Assembly (NCBI GenBank): GCA_910591455.2
Contig: OU342806.1
Location: 15,213,841-15,277,840 of the forward strand
Origin: Pholis gunnellus
Taxonomy: Eukaryota > Chordata > Actinopteri > Perciformes > Pholidae
DNA: 64,000 bases
Direction of reading: 5' to 3'
In this document: positions 50,466 to 63,281 of the stretch, one piece after another
Layout of the letters: each line of letters starts with the position of its first letter
Position numbering within the stretch: the first letter of the stretch is position 1
Program-made: the position numbers and the translations under genes
The notes under the pieces: model-generated
Told to the model about the DNA's origin: nothing
What the model saw: only the letters and a program-made list of their open reading frames with translations
Databases searched by the model: none

Positions 50466-50724
50466 TGAGTCAAAATCGGACACTTAAAGTTTTCCGTAAC
50501 TCTTTCCTGTTTGTCATGTTTTTAAAACAAACATTTCAAACTGAGAGTTATTGTTAGTCTTCTGCGTGTAGTTAGATTTTCGCTTAATTTGTAGTCTGGT
50601 ACTGCAATCCTGCTGACTGCCGTGCGCTGTTCATGTATTGAGAAGCGCCTCCTTCTTCTTCAGTCCTGCAGTGTTGGACAATCTCGAGCATGACCCGATT
50701 TTCTGTATTTGCTCTCCAGTTAAG
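50466..50724 (+). other. pla2g4a: pla2g4a proximal promoter and non-coding exon 1
   Basis: A strong donor AGTTAAG|GTAAGT ends the presumed first non-coding exon at 50724. An AP-1 site TGAGTCA lies at 50466-50472. The transcription start is somewhere between. No TATA box is evident and the left limit given is only nominal. Confidence 0.55.
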
Positions 50725-52670
50725 GTAAGTTTAAAGTTGTTTTTTTTCATTTACAGTGGATTGTTTTGTGCTGATAGAACAGCAAGTTTGGAGAGGAAGG
50801 TCAATGGCAGTAACAGTTGTGGTTTAACCAGTGTCTTTGTGAGCCTTTCCCGCAGCTCAGAGGATAAGGAAACGCGCTATTGCCAACACTTACGGAGCAA
50901 TACTACTTTATTAATTCGATTGGCAACAGCTTTTATTTCGCACTTAATATGGCAGACTCGAGTGAAGCGAAAATCTCCATATTCATAAATATTTCTTTTT
51001 TTTGTGTTCACAACATTGCAGATTGATAGTTTACGCTATCATCCCTATTGTCTTACATTATCTGAGGCAATGCTTTCATTGCAGGTTGCAAACTCACCAT
51101 CCAGCGTCTTCAGATCTGACCGTATTCTGCCTAGAATCAGGAAAAACCTGTTAAAGTGGCCTAATACGTTTTGGCGAGAGATACCTTTTCATAACTTTGC
51201 CATGTTATATTTCTTTTGAAAAAAAGCAAAGTGATTCATAAAAGTGAGTTTTTTTTCTTTACTTCAATTTTTACCTTCTACATCTCACGACTACTGTACA
51301 GGTGGATACATTACTTTATGTTTTTAACCATAATCCAACCCCAGAGGTATACTTTTTGTACACTTTGTCAGTCAAACGGTTCCTAATGACTTCATATCAT
51401 TGTTTTCTGTTTCTCTTTTAATTAGTGTTTTTGTAAATACCAATGTATTGGGGTCCTGGGAGCCCCTAGTCAAAACAACCCTGTTCTGCCTATGCAATTT
51501 GCCATTGTGTACTAATTTAAAGTATCACATACTACCAGGGCAGGTCAGTCGTTTTGAAGGAGACAGACAAAGATGGAGCACACATGGATTTCCTCATGTG
51601 CACAGTCTATTTTCATTTTACACAATATGCAAATGAACTGTAACATTCCTAAAAAATAATTATCTGTGCTTTTTCTTCAGATGACATTAATCAAATAACT
51701 TGTAATGTTGTGAGAAGAAACAAGTTCATATTTTTGCTATGATGGTCATTTCTTACAGTAGTTTTTGGGGTCCTGAGTCAAAAGTAAAGAATGTAACATT
51801 ACGTTCAATATGTTGGTAGGATCATTTACTGTAGCTGTTTTGCATCATGGCCGATCTCTTTCACTTTTTGCGTCCACATATGAAAATCTACTGTAGCGCT
51901 GTGGAAGCCTCTGGGTCAGGTTGGCACATACAGCACTCAGCAGACTGCATGCTCTCATTGTACACCGCAGAACAAGGGCAGAGTGAACTGGCACTTGCAA
52001 AAGTTGGACCACTGATGCGAACTACGTGACTGGAGCTGTGAACACACAGACTCCCTACGTGCTCTCAGTCCCCACAGCAATGATACGCTTTGGTGAACAG
52101 CTGAGAAAAGGCTTGCTGACCTTGATATGCTATCACCAGCACCGACACTCACACATACACACCCTGTATGCAAATTTCTTATCAACATATGTATGTCTAA
52201 CAATTGTAAAGAGAAAGCCTTAATGTTGCTAAAAATAATAATCTCACCATCTCTTCTGTAGATGCACACCTGCCTATACATACACAGACTGTACTGTATT
52301 TATATCCGTCACCTTCGGCATTAAAGTTGCATTCCTATTTACTTCTGTCTTTCTCTCTCTCTCTCTCTCTTTATGTATGTGGTGTACTTACAGTCACACA
52401 TACATAAATGTTCGCTATTGGTCCATACCTCCTATCGGGTTTGTGGTTCAGCACACTTCCTCTTGCCCCTGTCAAGATATTTCTGAAGCAGCTTTGGCTG
52501 TTTAAAGAGAGTATGCTCCGTCAAGAAGTTTCAGTAACATGCCTGATTGTTGATGGCGATGCAATATTGTTGAAATCCAGTGAAAACGTTTTAATGGTAA
52601 TCTTGTCTGTCTGCTGAAGCTGTTCTCCTGCATTTGCACTGATAATAAACGTTTTTGTTTCACCTTCCAG
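50725..52670 (+). other. pla2g4a: pla2g4a intron 1
   Basis: This intron of about 1.95 kb shows no coding exon. It includes a short (CT)n tract at 52351-52371. Nothing else can be named. Confidence 0.5.
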
Positions 52671-52768
52671 GTTCCAAATGCTCCAGTTCTTGTCTGAGAT
52701 GTTCTCCTGAGTTAAAGTTCACATCTTGACGAAGGTTTTTCTGAGAATTACTCACCTGACAACACACA
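52671..52768 (+). other. pla2g4a: pla2g4a 5'UTR in exon 2, with a short upstream open reading frame
   Basis: After the acceptor TTCACCTTCCAG the exon carries 98 untranslated bases. An upstream ATG at 52678 opens an 11-codon frame (52678-52710, including TGA) that ends before the main ATG at 52769. Such a frame could dampen translation. Confidence 0.65.
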
Positions 52769-55380
52769 ATGGCTTCCAATATAATCGTGAGTATTGCCAT
52801 GTACAGCAAAACCAAACAGAGATTCCAGTGGTTTCAATCATGGCCCAAATCACTCCATAGCAGGGCTTACCTTATATGCTTTTCTTTAATAGTACAGTAG
52901 AATAATTTCACTCGTATTGCTCCAAAGCAAAAACTCAACAGCAAGGCCTTTTCATGATCACAGCAGCAGGCGGCAATGGTTAATGTGGGTTGTTTTAGGC
53001 AGCAAAGATTAGCGTAAAATAATCAGTGTGATAGCTGCATTCTCAGCCCAATTTCACATCTGTTAAAAGTCCCACAACACTTTCTGCTTTAAAGACAAAG
53101 ATTTAAGATTGGCGGCATTGGCACAAACTTCGAGGTGACCTTTAAACTTTGTTTGGGAACACTTTTTAATACAGCCCACAACTTACAGTGTAATTTTATT
53201 CTATAAATCAGACACAAATAACATACTAATTTAGGTACCCACTGGTACTTAAATGGAGGTACAGTGGAGGAAAACAAGACTATGGAGAACAACAACAATT
53301 TGGCATTTTAGAGGAAAGTACTAGTTGCCTTCCAGTTACAATGATCGGGTACAAACCTGCAGTTTGTGAAAAATATTATTGTATTTTGGAAATTATTAAC
53401 TTATGTCACAGTTACGATATGCTACCAAAACACGGGAGGGTGACATGAACCTCAAATCGCCTCAAATTAGACACCAAACTTGTTGCTGCTTATGCATATG
53501 CTGTGCTCGTGTGGTCGAAAGGGCTTAGGACAGGGAAGAAAGGAGAGTTGCAGGAAGAGAGCTGCATTTTTAATTCCTGGAGTTTTTTAGGCTTTTTCTT
53601 TTTCCTTTTACTGATAACTGCCTACCCCAGCTTCAAAGTTTCACCAACAGGAAATGTTGCTTTCACCTGACAAAAACTGCCAGAACAAAGTTAAACAACC
53701 TGTTCCCTTGTATTCTCCTTAAGTACAAGAAGGCACTGGTAAGTATTTAATTGTTACCTGAACAAATTAACTCTATAAATCCCAAGCTTAATATTGTGAA
53801 CACAGCTGGGAAGTTAACCCTGAACAGCAGATGTGATAGTCAACCTGCCAAAACCCTAGATGTTCTCACTGATTGACCCGTGAATCTGCAGGGAACCTGC
53901 CTGCATCACATTTCATACCTAGATTCCTTTAATGCAGTACGGTTTATGCACCTACTGACCTGTGTGGAGGGATTCTCCCACATGAGACAGTTATCTGAAC
54001 TGAATGAATGTTGCATTGCAGGTGGAGCAGCAGTTTTCTCACAAATTCATAGTGACGGTGGTTCGAGCCGAGAACGTCACCAAGGGAGCGCTGGGTGACC
54101 TGTGTGAGTTTTGATACATTGCTGCCCCCACGCCTCCCCCCTTTGCTTGACATTTTTTCAGAACATGTTGCATGCATGTAGTAGCTATTTGCACTGGAAT
54201 TGTTTCTATGTGGTTGTGAACTTTTCACAAAAAACTATACAATTGTACACATGATTGGGATTCTGCTATTCAGTAACACTGTTGAATTTGTGTGTGTGTG
54301 TGCAGTGGACACTCCAGATCCATATGTGGAGCTGTTCATCCCAACGGCCCCGGAGAGCAGAAAGAAGACCAAGCACATAGACAACAACATCAACCCAAAA
54401 TGGAACGAGACCTTTAACTTCATATTAGATCCCAACCTGCAGAACGTCCTGAAGGTTAAGACCTGCATTTATTGTCTGTATTGCACATACTATAGCCGTA
54501 CGGGAGGACAAGCAGGGATGTAGTGGAGAGTTAAATGTTATCATCATAAAAATTAGTATCAGAATGATTCTTCTTGGTAGTCATTAAGGTAATCTAAGAA
54601 AAAACAAAAAATTAAGTATTTTTTGGAAAGTCTACATTGATCTTTGTGTAACTTCTTGACCAAGCTGAACTGGACTTAAACACATACGAGCATAATAACT
54701 GACTATTTAACTGACAATGTTTACCCCAATCAGTTAACATTAATGGACGCCAACTATGTGATGGATGAGACGCTTGGGACTGCGACCTATGACATCACCA
54801 AGCTCAGCGTAGGCCAGACAAAGATGGAGCCTTTCCTCATTGGCAAAGTAAGAAATTCAACCGCAGCAGAGTGCTTTGGCTGTTTCTTTATTATGAATTA
54901 TGAGTGTTGTTAAAACTTACAGGAGCGTCATTTAAATTCTAGTTAGGATTCCACGTTTTCCAAAGAAATGAAATATGTGAAGATGGATTACAAGGAAATG
55001 AAATGTTACATGCAATATGATATTGCATATTACCAACTGAAGACATACTGCATGTGTACAATGACTAGAATGTGGCAGCAGAATAACTCTTGACTTTTTT
55101 AGTGTTTGATTTTAACAGATTAATTAAATGATACAATTCTACTAAATTATAAAGCGATTTATGACATTTCTATTTAAATAATGCAATAATTTGGTAAATG
55201 ATGAAAAAAACATTTGCAGAAAGTTAACCATTTCTGTCGCTTTCCTTTTTATTTTATTTTTCACGTCATAGATTTTGTTTGCAGAATTACCTATTTTACT
55301 GCTTCTTTACTGGACGATAACCACATATTTTTGTTTTGACAGGTAACCAAAGTTTACTTAGAGATGTCACTAGAGATCTG
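52769..55380 (+). other. pla2g4a: pla2g4a exons encoding the N-terminal C2 calcium/membrane-binding domain
   Basis: Five exons encode [60 protein letters not shown] and [11 protein letters not shown], the usual C2 beta-strand order. They include the N-P-x-W-N-E-T-F motif and the calcium loops (Asp35, Asp38, and Asn60/Asp88-type positions). The first coding exon has only six codons. Confidence 0.9.
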
Positions 55381-57500
55381 GTATGTATTCCCTTTCGAAA
55401 TCTAAAACAATGTCTCAGTATATTTGATTACGTTTTACAGCTATAATTGTTTTTCACAGTTCACTCTGTGATAAATCTAAAGGCACTTGTGTGAAATGGC
55501 GATACCGGTTAGATGTGAGTGAAGTCACAGGTGCAAGAATACACAGGAATAAAAAAATGCAGCGGGGCAGTGTAGAAACTAAAATTAGAACTTAAAGCAG
55601 TGTGACTCAGTAACAAGAGGATACTTGTGCAAGATGATACAAGGGTTAAAATGCATCAAAGTTCCTGTGGCATCACTACACAGGCGTGAGTGGGAGGATT
55701 TGGAAATGCCATACATATTTGAAGGGTTTATAATTATGAGAAACAGTAAAGGGTGTTGTTTACCAGTAGATGCATGTTTCACACCAGACCATCCCAGAGG
55801 CAGATCTTATCTGACCTACAGACCAGTTGCAACATCATCAGTAGTATCACATACACAGAGAGATCATATATTCTATCTGCCTCTCAGCAGAAAATGTAAA
55901 ACACAGATTGTTGTTTGAATTCCCACGATCAGATTTTATTAAACCTTATTTCTATTATTTGTTGCTGCAGTACCAAGCTGGACCTGCGGTTCAGCCTGGC
56001 CCTTTGTGACAAAGAGAAGCAGTTCAGACAGACCCGCAGAGAGAGAGTGATGCTGGGCATCAAGAAGCTGCTCGACATGGAGAAGCCTTGTTTCCTCCCC
56101 AGCACTCCAGAGGAGGTGGGAACAGAACAAAGTCAAGTATTAACACAGATTTAACATGGCAACTCTTTGTATTTTAAACTTAAACAGGTTTCAGTCATTT
56201 GTGTAAATCTGTGAGGTGACAGCTGAATTTATTCAAGCACTCAATTTCGACATCATTTTGAACTTCACTACATATAATACCTGATTATCAAAATTAATGT
56301 TTTACATGCGTGATGAAAAATAAGAGGCCGCTGTGTGCTGACATGAAGGCAGTCAATGTCCTACTGTGTTTCTTACAATTCAATTATTTTGAAGTTTCAG
56401 CAAGCACGTTTCAGCAAATGTTTCCTTCTTTGCGTTCTTTATGCTAATTTATGCTAATTATTTAATGTCTGTAGCTTCATATTTAGCGTACAGAGTGGCA
56501 TCTCTTCTAAAGTGTATTTCCCAAAGTTTTAAACTATTCCTTTAACAAATGTAGGCTCTGAATCTACTTTCCCCAAAAGGAACATTAACGTCATCACTCC
56601 CTGCTGTGCCGCGTTGTGTTGTGAGTCAGAGCCTATAGATGCTAAATACCTATGCTGCACATATTTTACACTCACGTCATAATTCATTTCACATGAGCTA
56701 GTGAGCCAGAACTGCTGTAGACTCTTAACATTATACATTAATATTGAAAAAAATGATGGGTGTGATATGCTCTCATTGAACAGATTCACTGTTATAATGC
56801 GTAGCACTTAGTTAAGATAACAAAATGTAAAAAAAAGGAACAATCATGCAAATCTTTACGGTCTGTTGTTCTTAGGTAATGTAATCAGACTTGCTAAATT
56901 CAAAACTGTGATGCACTTTTTCTCAGCTTATGATAACACTGCGACATTCCTCCCACTGGGAAGCAAACCATACAGTGAGCCTCACAAATGTGCAAGTTCT
57001 GCACTTCTGCTCTGAGCTAAGCTCAGTTTCATTTTCTCGTTGGTGTGGTTTTGGCTAGATGCCCTTGGGGCTGGCTGTAATCTCCAGCGAGGCCTGCTCA
57101 TGTCCTCAACATGTGCCGGAAGCTCCATAGGAATGAGATAACCAGCTACTCTCTTCCACCATGCTACAACACTTCTCAAATACCTATCCAGGATGAGTCC
57201 TGTGGAAATATGTCTGTCAACATATTCAGAACTGACCACGACATAAACACAGACTGCAGAAAGGAAGCAATGTTGCACAATTAGATTTATGAAATAGTCA
57301 AAAATCTAATGGCACGAGTGAAAATATGTTGCAAAGGCATGACGCAACTGGCTCCCTCACTGTTCAGAGACACAGGAGGGAAGTTACTCAACGTGAAAGA
57401 ATGAGAATGAATGTGAGACTAATGCTGTAAGTGGTGTAGTATGTAATTATGCGATTAAGCATGCTTTTGTCTTCTTCTTCCTCACATTATGACTGTCTCC

Positions 57501-57573
<73 letters not shown>

Positions 57574-60500
57574 TATGTTGCAGGTGCCGGTGATAGCCAT
57601 AGCAGGCTCAGGAGGCGGTTTCCGTGCCATGGTTGGCTTCTCAGGTGTGATGAAAGCCCTGTTTGAGTCTGGGGTCCTAGATTGTGCAACATATGTTGCT
57701 GGACTCTCCGGATCTACATGGTCAGTTTTTATTTCTCCTCCCTTTTTTTACACCTTCTCTTTCCTTGATCCCTTTAATTTCTAAAGACACGTTTTCTCTT
57801 TCTCTTTGTCATTACAGCTATGTTTCTTTTGTCCTTTCTTTCTGTCTGACTCTGTGTTCCCTCCTCCTTTCACTGACAAACTTGCCTTCCTCTGCTGGTA
57901 CGAAGCTGTCACATTAAGCGAGCAACTCTGGCTTGTTTCAGTCTCCACCTGTATGTTTGTGGAGTGACTTACTGAATTTACTGAATTTAATTTCCTTACA
58001 AGGGAAGAACCTCCTTCATAAACCTTGTTAAAAGCAGTGATTTTTTTTAATCATCTATTTATTTATTTGTATCCCTTTAGGTACATGTCCGCTCTCTACT
58101 CTCATCCAGACTTTCCAAACATAGGCCCAAAGGACATCAATCCAGAGCTGATGAAGCGAGTTAGCAGTAACCCACTGAAGCTGTTGCTGCCTCAACACAT
58201 CACCAACTACATCCAGGCCCTCTGGACCAAAAAGGCTTCAGGGCAGCCTGTTACCTTTACTGATATCTTTGGTATGCTCATAGGAGAGACCCTTGTACCT
58301 GCGGTAAGAACCGCCTTACAGCTGTTGTTTGTCTTAATTTTGATGGAATTACTTATTTATCCGTCTCCTTATAACCTCAGGTTACATTTCCTCTCTTTTC
58401 TTTGAACTGACATCCCACCAATGCCTTATTTAAGCTTGTTTCTTCCCCTCCATTTTGTCCCTTTTTTATTTGACTTCCACTTAACCAGGACAAAGACAAC
58501 TCCAACTACCTGAGAGTGTTAGTGTTTATGACTCAAAGACTGTGTTCTCTCCCACTAGAGGATGGACACCAAACTGAGTGGAATCCAGGAGAAAATAAAC
58601 CAGGCCCAGAGTCCTCTTCCTCTCTTCACATGTCTGCATGTCAAGCCAGATGTTTCAGAGCTCATGTTTGCAGGTGAATGTCTGTCCTTTTTGTAAATCT
58701 GCATGTGCCTTTATGTTTGTGTTGCATGCACACCATGTCCCTCAGAGAACAATGTTGCCTATATTTGTACCTTTTAGATGATCAGATGGGTTTGGCCACA
58801 TGCCAAACACCAAGCTCAAGACAAGAGTCATGACACCACAATGTGTCATGACGAGGTAGGCTGTCAACTAATGATGGCTCTGTGGTGCTATATAGCAACT
58901 GTGCTATATCAAGGAACTGAGTAGGCCATGACAGACTGTTGTACTTCCTCATTGTAAATGCAGCCTGAGCAGCAACTGTACACTACGCTCCATTTGAACA
59001 AACATTTGAATAGAAAATACAATAAAGGAGCAGCAATAAGTGTCTTCAGTCATCTTAGACAGATCATTAATATAGCAGCGAACAACTATTCGCTGTGTAA
59101 ATATATAGTAATGTCTACCCGAGCAGAGAATGAAGTCACTCCCACTCTGTGTTGTAATCTGCGCTTCTCTGTGCTATGTTTACATTGTCCATCCAATGAC
59201 AGTAAGGAAATTATGAGTGAGCTTGCGTGAGAGAAGTGAATGGCAGAATAATGAGAAATAAACTACAGCCCTAGGCATGCAAAAGTATAGTCATCCTGAC
59301 TGAACTTACGCTGGAGCTTCATTTGGCGTAGAGAGAAATGTAGCCGGTGACTGAATAACCCTGCTTTGATCTTATTGACCCCTGTGATTCATCTTACTCT
59401 TTGTGGTTATATTGTGCATGAATCCCCGTCCGGTACAGTGCAAACTGCAGACAACGCAGAGCTTAGCTCATATTGACTATGACTTCTGCAAATGACGACT
59501 GCAGACACTCTGACTAATATTGAACTATAATTAACTGTACATGCATTGTAATTCTAGTGTAAAAATGCACATGGAGCAACGTGTTAGTCAGTGACAGGTA
59601 CGTTTCTTTTACATTAACGCTGAGGCTTCAACCTGCAGACTGGGTGGAGTTCAGCCCATATGAAATTGGGATGGCAAAGTACGGCACCTTCATGACCCCC
59701 GACTTGTTTGGAAGCAAGTTCTTCATGGGAACCGTTGTCAAGAAATACGAGGAGAACCCTCTTCATTTTCTGATGGGTGAGAAAAAAGTTTGCATCTAAA
59801 ACAGTCAGAGCAGTTAACAAGAATACACCTACTAACAGTGTGTTTTCACTGTGTCAGGTGTGTGGGGCAGCGCCTTCTCCATTCTGTTCAACAGAGTGCT
59901 GGGAGTCAAAGACACAGCTGGTGGCAGCACCATGGAGGAGGAGTTAGGTAATCTTTATGTTTCTCTTTCTACGTATGCTTTGTTCTGAGCTGCACTATTT
60001 TGGTTAAGTGCAAATATCTCAATGAATCATATTTATTGTTGTTCTCTACGTGACAATACATTTTGAAATTGTGGATCTTGAAACATGCCTTTTTCCAGAT
60101 GATGCTTGTATGGTGCATTCAGTCGTGCCTGAGATCCTATTGTTGTCTGTATTTTCTTTCTTTTCATGGCTTTGTTTTCACACACCTGTAGTTATCCTCA
60201 CACCTTTAAAAATAGCCAACCAAAGATTATCTCACCAGATAACACCGGTGTGTTATTGTGACGTTACCACAACAGTGGGAAGGAAGCTTTCCTGTGAAAA
60301 TTCCAACAGTTTGTCGTGTTTGAATTCATTTGTTTGGGGTGACCGTTAAACCAGTTGCACAACCACCCAGTTTAAGAATGCTTTGTCGGGTGTATTGAAT
60401 TTCTCTGAGGACTTATTTGACAGAGATAGACAATAGACAGTGAATTTGATAATGTCACTTAACAGAACAATAGCATTCTGTCAGGTACAATGCTGATATA

Positions 60501-63281
60501 TGGTATAAATAAATACATTGTTGCGTTAAACCTGATGAGTGAAGCTGTCTTGTGTCTTACAGAGCAGATCAAACCACAGCACATTGTCGGAGAAGACAGC
60601 CTGGACAGTGAAGACGAGTCACGTAAAGGTGATGTGCGCGATTGCTACGAGGAGCTCACAAACAGACAGTGTGCAGTATGATTACATCTGTTCCAATGCA
60701 ATTGATATGTCTGTCTTTGAATGGTGTCAGTTACTATTTTGACACATGGGTTCGAGGGAAAGTCGACGCCTTAACACATTTTCTTGAATTTCTTTGGTAA
60801 TGTTAACACGTTTAGCGTGACTCAGCTACATATGGAAATCTACTGTGGTATCGGTCAGGCCAAGAACAAATGCAGTTACATAGAAACATTATCATTCATT
60901 TAGAGTCGTGCTTCTGACTGTATGATGAATGGAAGTCCAACATTCTTTCAGTTCTATTTTTGGTCTGCTGATGGAAATTCCTGGCTCTTCATCAGCTAAA
61001 TGCTAGTCAGTAGCTGTCAGTAGCAATTCTGGTGAAGTAGATTCAATTTCATTTTGGAAGGTCGACGGGTAATTTCTCTTTTTCTTTTGTTATGTGATTC
61101 TTGTAAACTATATCTTATTTACTTGTATTACAGGTAATGCTTCATTTTCAGAGCCACATTTAAATTCTTTGCCACAACATATGATTTGACAGTATTTTCT
61201 CTGTCATTATTTTTGGTGCTCAGGTGGGACAGAGAACCAGTACGCAGAAGAGGAGTACAGTCGCACTGCTCAGGCTAGCTGGGTTCAACGAATGTTCACA
61301 TCACTCTTCAGTGACTCATCCTTATTCAACACAAGAGAGGGCCGGGCCGGAAAGGTAACTCGATATGTTCATTCCCCATGAAACCATGACATTATGCAAC
61401 ACTTCATACAAAACACTGTGTGTGCTCTCGCTGCATTCTTGTTTCACTTTTCCTGTATTCAAATTCACAATAACCTTTTTTTTCTTTAATCTCACCTGTT
61501 GCCAGGTGCATAATTTCATGCTGGGTTTGAACCTGAACACCAGCTTCCCGTTCTCTCCAGGCAATGACATCATGTGCAACGCCACCACACCTGAAGACGA
61601 GGTGGACGCCGTCACAGGTAAGAAAGATGGTCACAATTAACTGCTTTTTCAAGGAAATGAAAAACAGGACAGGAGATGATCATTTACATGTTCTGGTTTT
61701 GATTCTTCAGTTTATTGTTAATCCTCTCTACCCATTTTTAGGAACTGTATTCAGTTGCAAAAGCAATCATATTAAAATATTTGGAAATGGATAAGAACAA
61801 TGGCATAGTATCTTATTTCTCAATTTGCAAGTAGATGCATGCGAGTAACGCTTTGTTCACACTACTGCAACATTATTCCAGTCATATTTAATGGAAGCCG
61901 TTGACATAAAGCTACAAAATTAAGCCCGACACTAGTCGCTGCGTGATAGGCCTGACGCGATACCAATTAAAGTTGACCTGGCCTTAACTTTTTTCAGCGC
62001 TCCAATAACGCAGTGAAGCATCAACCAATCATTTGTTTTTGTTTCACCCCGTTCCATTCCATCTCAAGAAATGCCTTTGGCCTGTTCTCAGTGCTATTTA
62101 ACAACATGAATACATCAATAAGCGCTTGAGCAACACTTCAACTGCGTCTATTTACCCATTTTCACAGCCTATTTACACATCTGTCTAACATAACAGATGT
62201 CTAGCAGCAACATAATCATTCGTAATAATAATAATAATAATCATTCTGGTTTCCACCAATTTCTGAAGGAAACATCTGGATCTTTAGCTCTTAAATGCTC
62301 CACTATGTTCATCGGCTAGTTGCTAAACTTGTCTGTCTGCTGGTTGGTGCTGGGCAAGTAGCTTACAGTGGCCTTTTAGAACTTTTTTGCTGCAAATAGC
62401 TGTCTGCGATGAGAGTGACGAGAGTCAACCAAAACAGTAAGGTTGGCGGCGGAAAAGTGAAACAATGACGAGAAAGATGCCTAAATGCTCCTTAGAGCGG
62501 AGGGGAACTGCAGAGTTGGGTGTTTGTTTATAACTACAAGCTACTTCTTTCACATTACATGAAGTCATTTTAGGCCATTGTTAATAAAAAACTTTATTTA
62601 GCAGAGTAAGGTAGCTTTACTATCGGTACTGAAGCGCAGTTGTGGTTTAAATGATTTTCAAATGAAAACCAGCCCTACTTCCATTGAAAGTGAGTAGTTG
62701 AGTCATTACACAGTTGTTTCGGTTTGATTAGTCATGTGGAATAAAATTGTCTGATTTCCCAATCATGTTTCTGCATCATTTATTTGATTTAGTATGATTT
62801 TCTCAGACCCAGATGAGTTCAATCGTATCTACGAGCCTCTAGATGTAAAGAGCAAGAAGATTCACATAGTGGACAGCGGCCTGACCTACAACCTTCCCTA
62901 CCCTCTCATTCTGCGGCCGCAGCGCGGCGTCAACCTCATTATCTCCTTTGACTTTTCTGCACGACCCAGCGACACCAGCCCCCCATTTAAGGTCCGACTC
63001 AACTCTTTCTACAGTCACAAATTGCTAAAAACAATCTGCCCTGACAGGGAATCATGAACATGTTTTTCTCATTTGTAAATGTATGCTACAGGAGCTCCTA
63101 TTAGCAGAAAAGTGGGCTCGAATGAACAAGCTTCCATTCCCCAAAATCGACCCCAAAGTCTTTGACCGTGAGGGCCTGAAGGAATGCTACGTCTTCAAAC
63201 CAGAAAAAAGCCAAAAGAACTGCCCGACTGTCATCCACTTTGTCCTGGTCAACATCGACTTCAGGACATTCAAGGCACCTG
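52769..63281 (+). CDS. pla2g4a: Cytosolic phospholipase A2 alpha (16 coding exons; 3' end outside window)
   Basis: This enzyme moves to ER, Golgi and nuclear membranes on calcium and releases arachidonate from sn-2, feeding COX and lipoxygenase. The exons are 52769-52786, 54022-54103, 54306-54454, 54734-54847, 55343-55380, 55971-56115, 57584-57720, 58081-58303, 58559-58673, 59639-59776, 59858-59947, 60563-60628, 61224-61354, 61506-61617, 62807-62991 and 63092-63281. Phases all close over 644 codons of about 745. The C2 domain spans about residues 8-130, with calcium ligands Asp35/Asp38 in [11 protein letters not shown]. The catalytic core has Arg196 in GSGGGFRAM, nucleophile Ser224 in AGLSGSTW and Asp542 in [10 protein letters not shown] (human 200/228/549). 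The MAPK serine (human Ser505) is kept as Ser499 in FPFSPG. The donor after 62991 (GTCCGA) is weak. The N-terminus (MASNII) is five residues shorter than human. The final exons lie beyond 64000. Confidence 0.97.
56440..56546 (-). repeat. Reversed fragment of the AATAGTTYAACATTTTGGGAAAT repeat in a pla2g4a intron
   Basis: On the minus strand it reads AGGAATAGTTTAAAACTTTG, GGGAAATACACTTTAGAAGA, then TAAATATGAAGCTACAGAC. This is the same family as the nested copy at 20151-20400. It lies in the intron between the exons ending 56115 and starting 57584. Confidence 0.6.
57502..57572. repeat. (GT)n microsatellite just upstream of a pla2g4a acceptor
   Basis: About 35 uninterrupted GT units in the sense strand, followed by CTATGTTGCAG and the catalytic-serine exon. 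Confidence 0.98.
57584..57720 (+). other. pla2g4a: pla2g4a exon with oxyanion glycine loop and nucleophile serine
   Basis: This exon encodes [18 protein letters not shown], with the oxyanion-hole glycines and catalytic Arg, and AGLSGSTW, with the G-x-S-G-S nucleophile elbow. It is preceded by a 71-bp (GT)n tract that ends about 11 bases before the acceptor AG. Confidence 0.93.
58674..59638 (+). other. pla2g4a: pla2g4a intron, nothing further seen
   Basis: This intron of about 965 bases has no exon or recognisable element besides the splice sites. Confidence 0.5.
59948..62806 (+). other. pla2g4a: pla2g4a introns between the exons at 59858 and 62807
   Basis: Three small coding exons (60563-60628, 61224-61354, 61506-61617) are separated by introns of about 615, 595 and 150 bases. 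The last intron here (61618-62806) is 1.19 kb and contains only a short (ATA)n run at about 62223-62241. No other gene is visible. Confidence 0.55.

Noticed and set aside
57449..57784. 111-codon plus-strand frame with a long run of valine and cysteine
   Set aside because: The first half is the (GT)n tract in the intron. Only the part from 57584 is coding, as an exon of pla2g4a.
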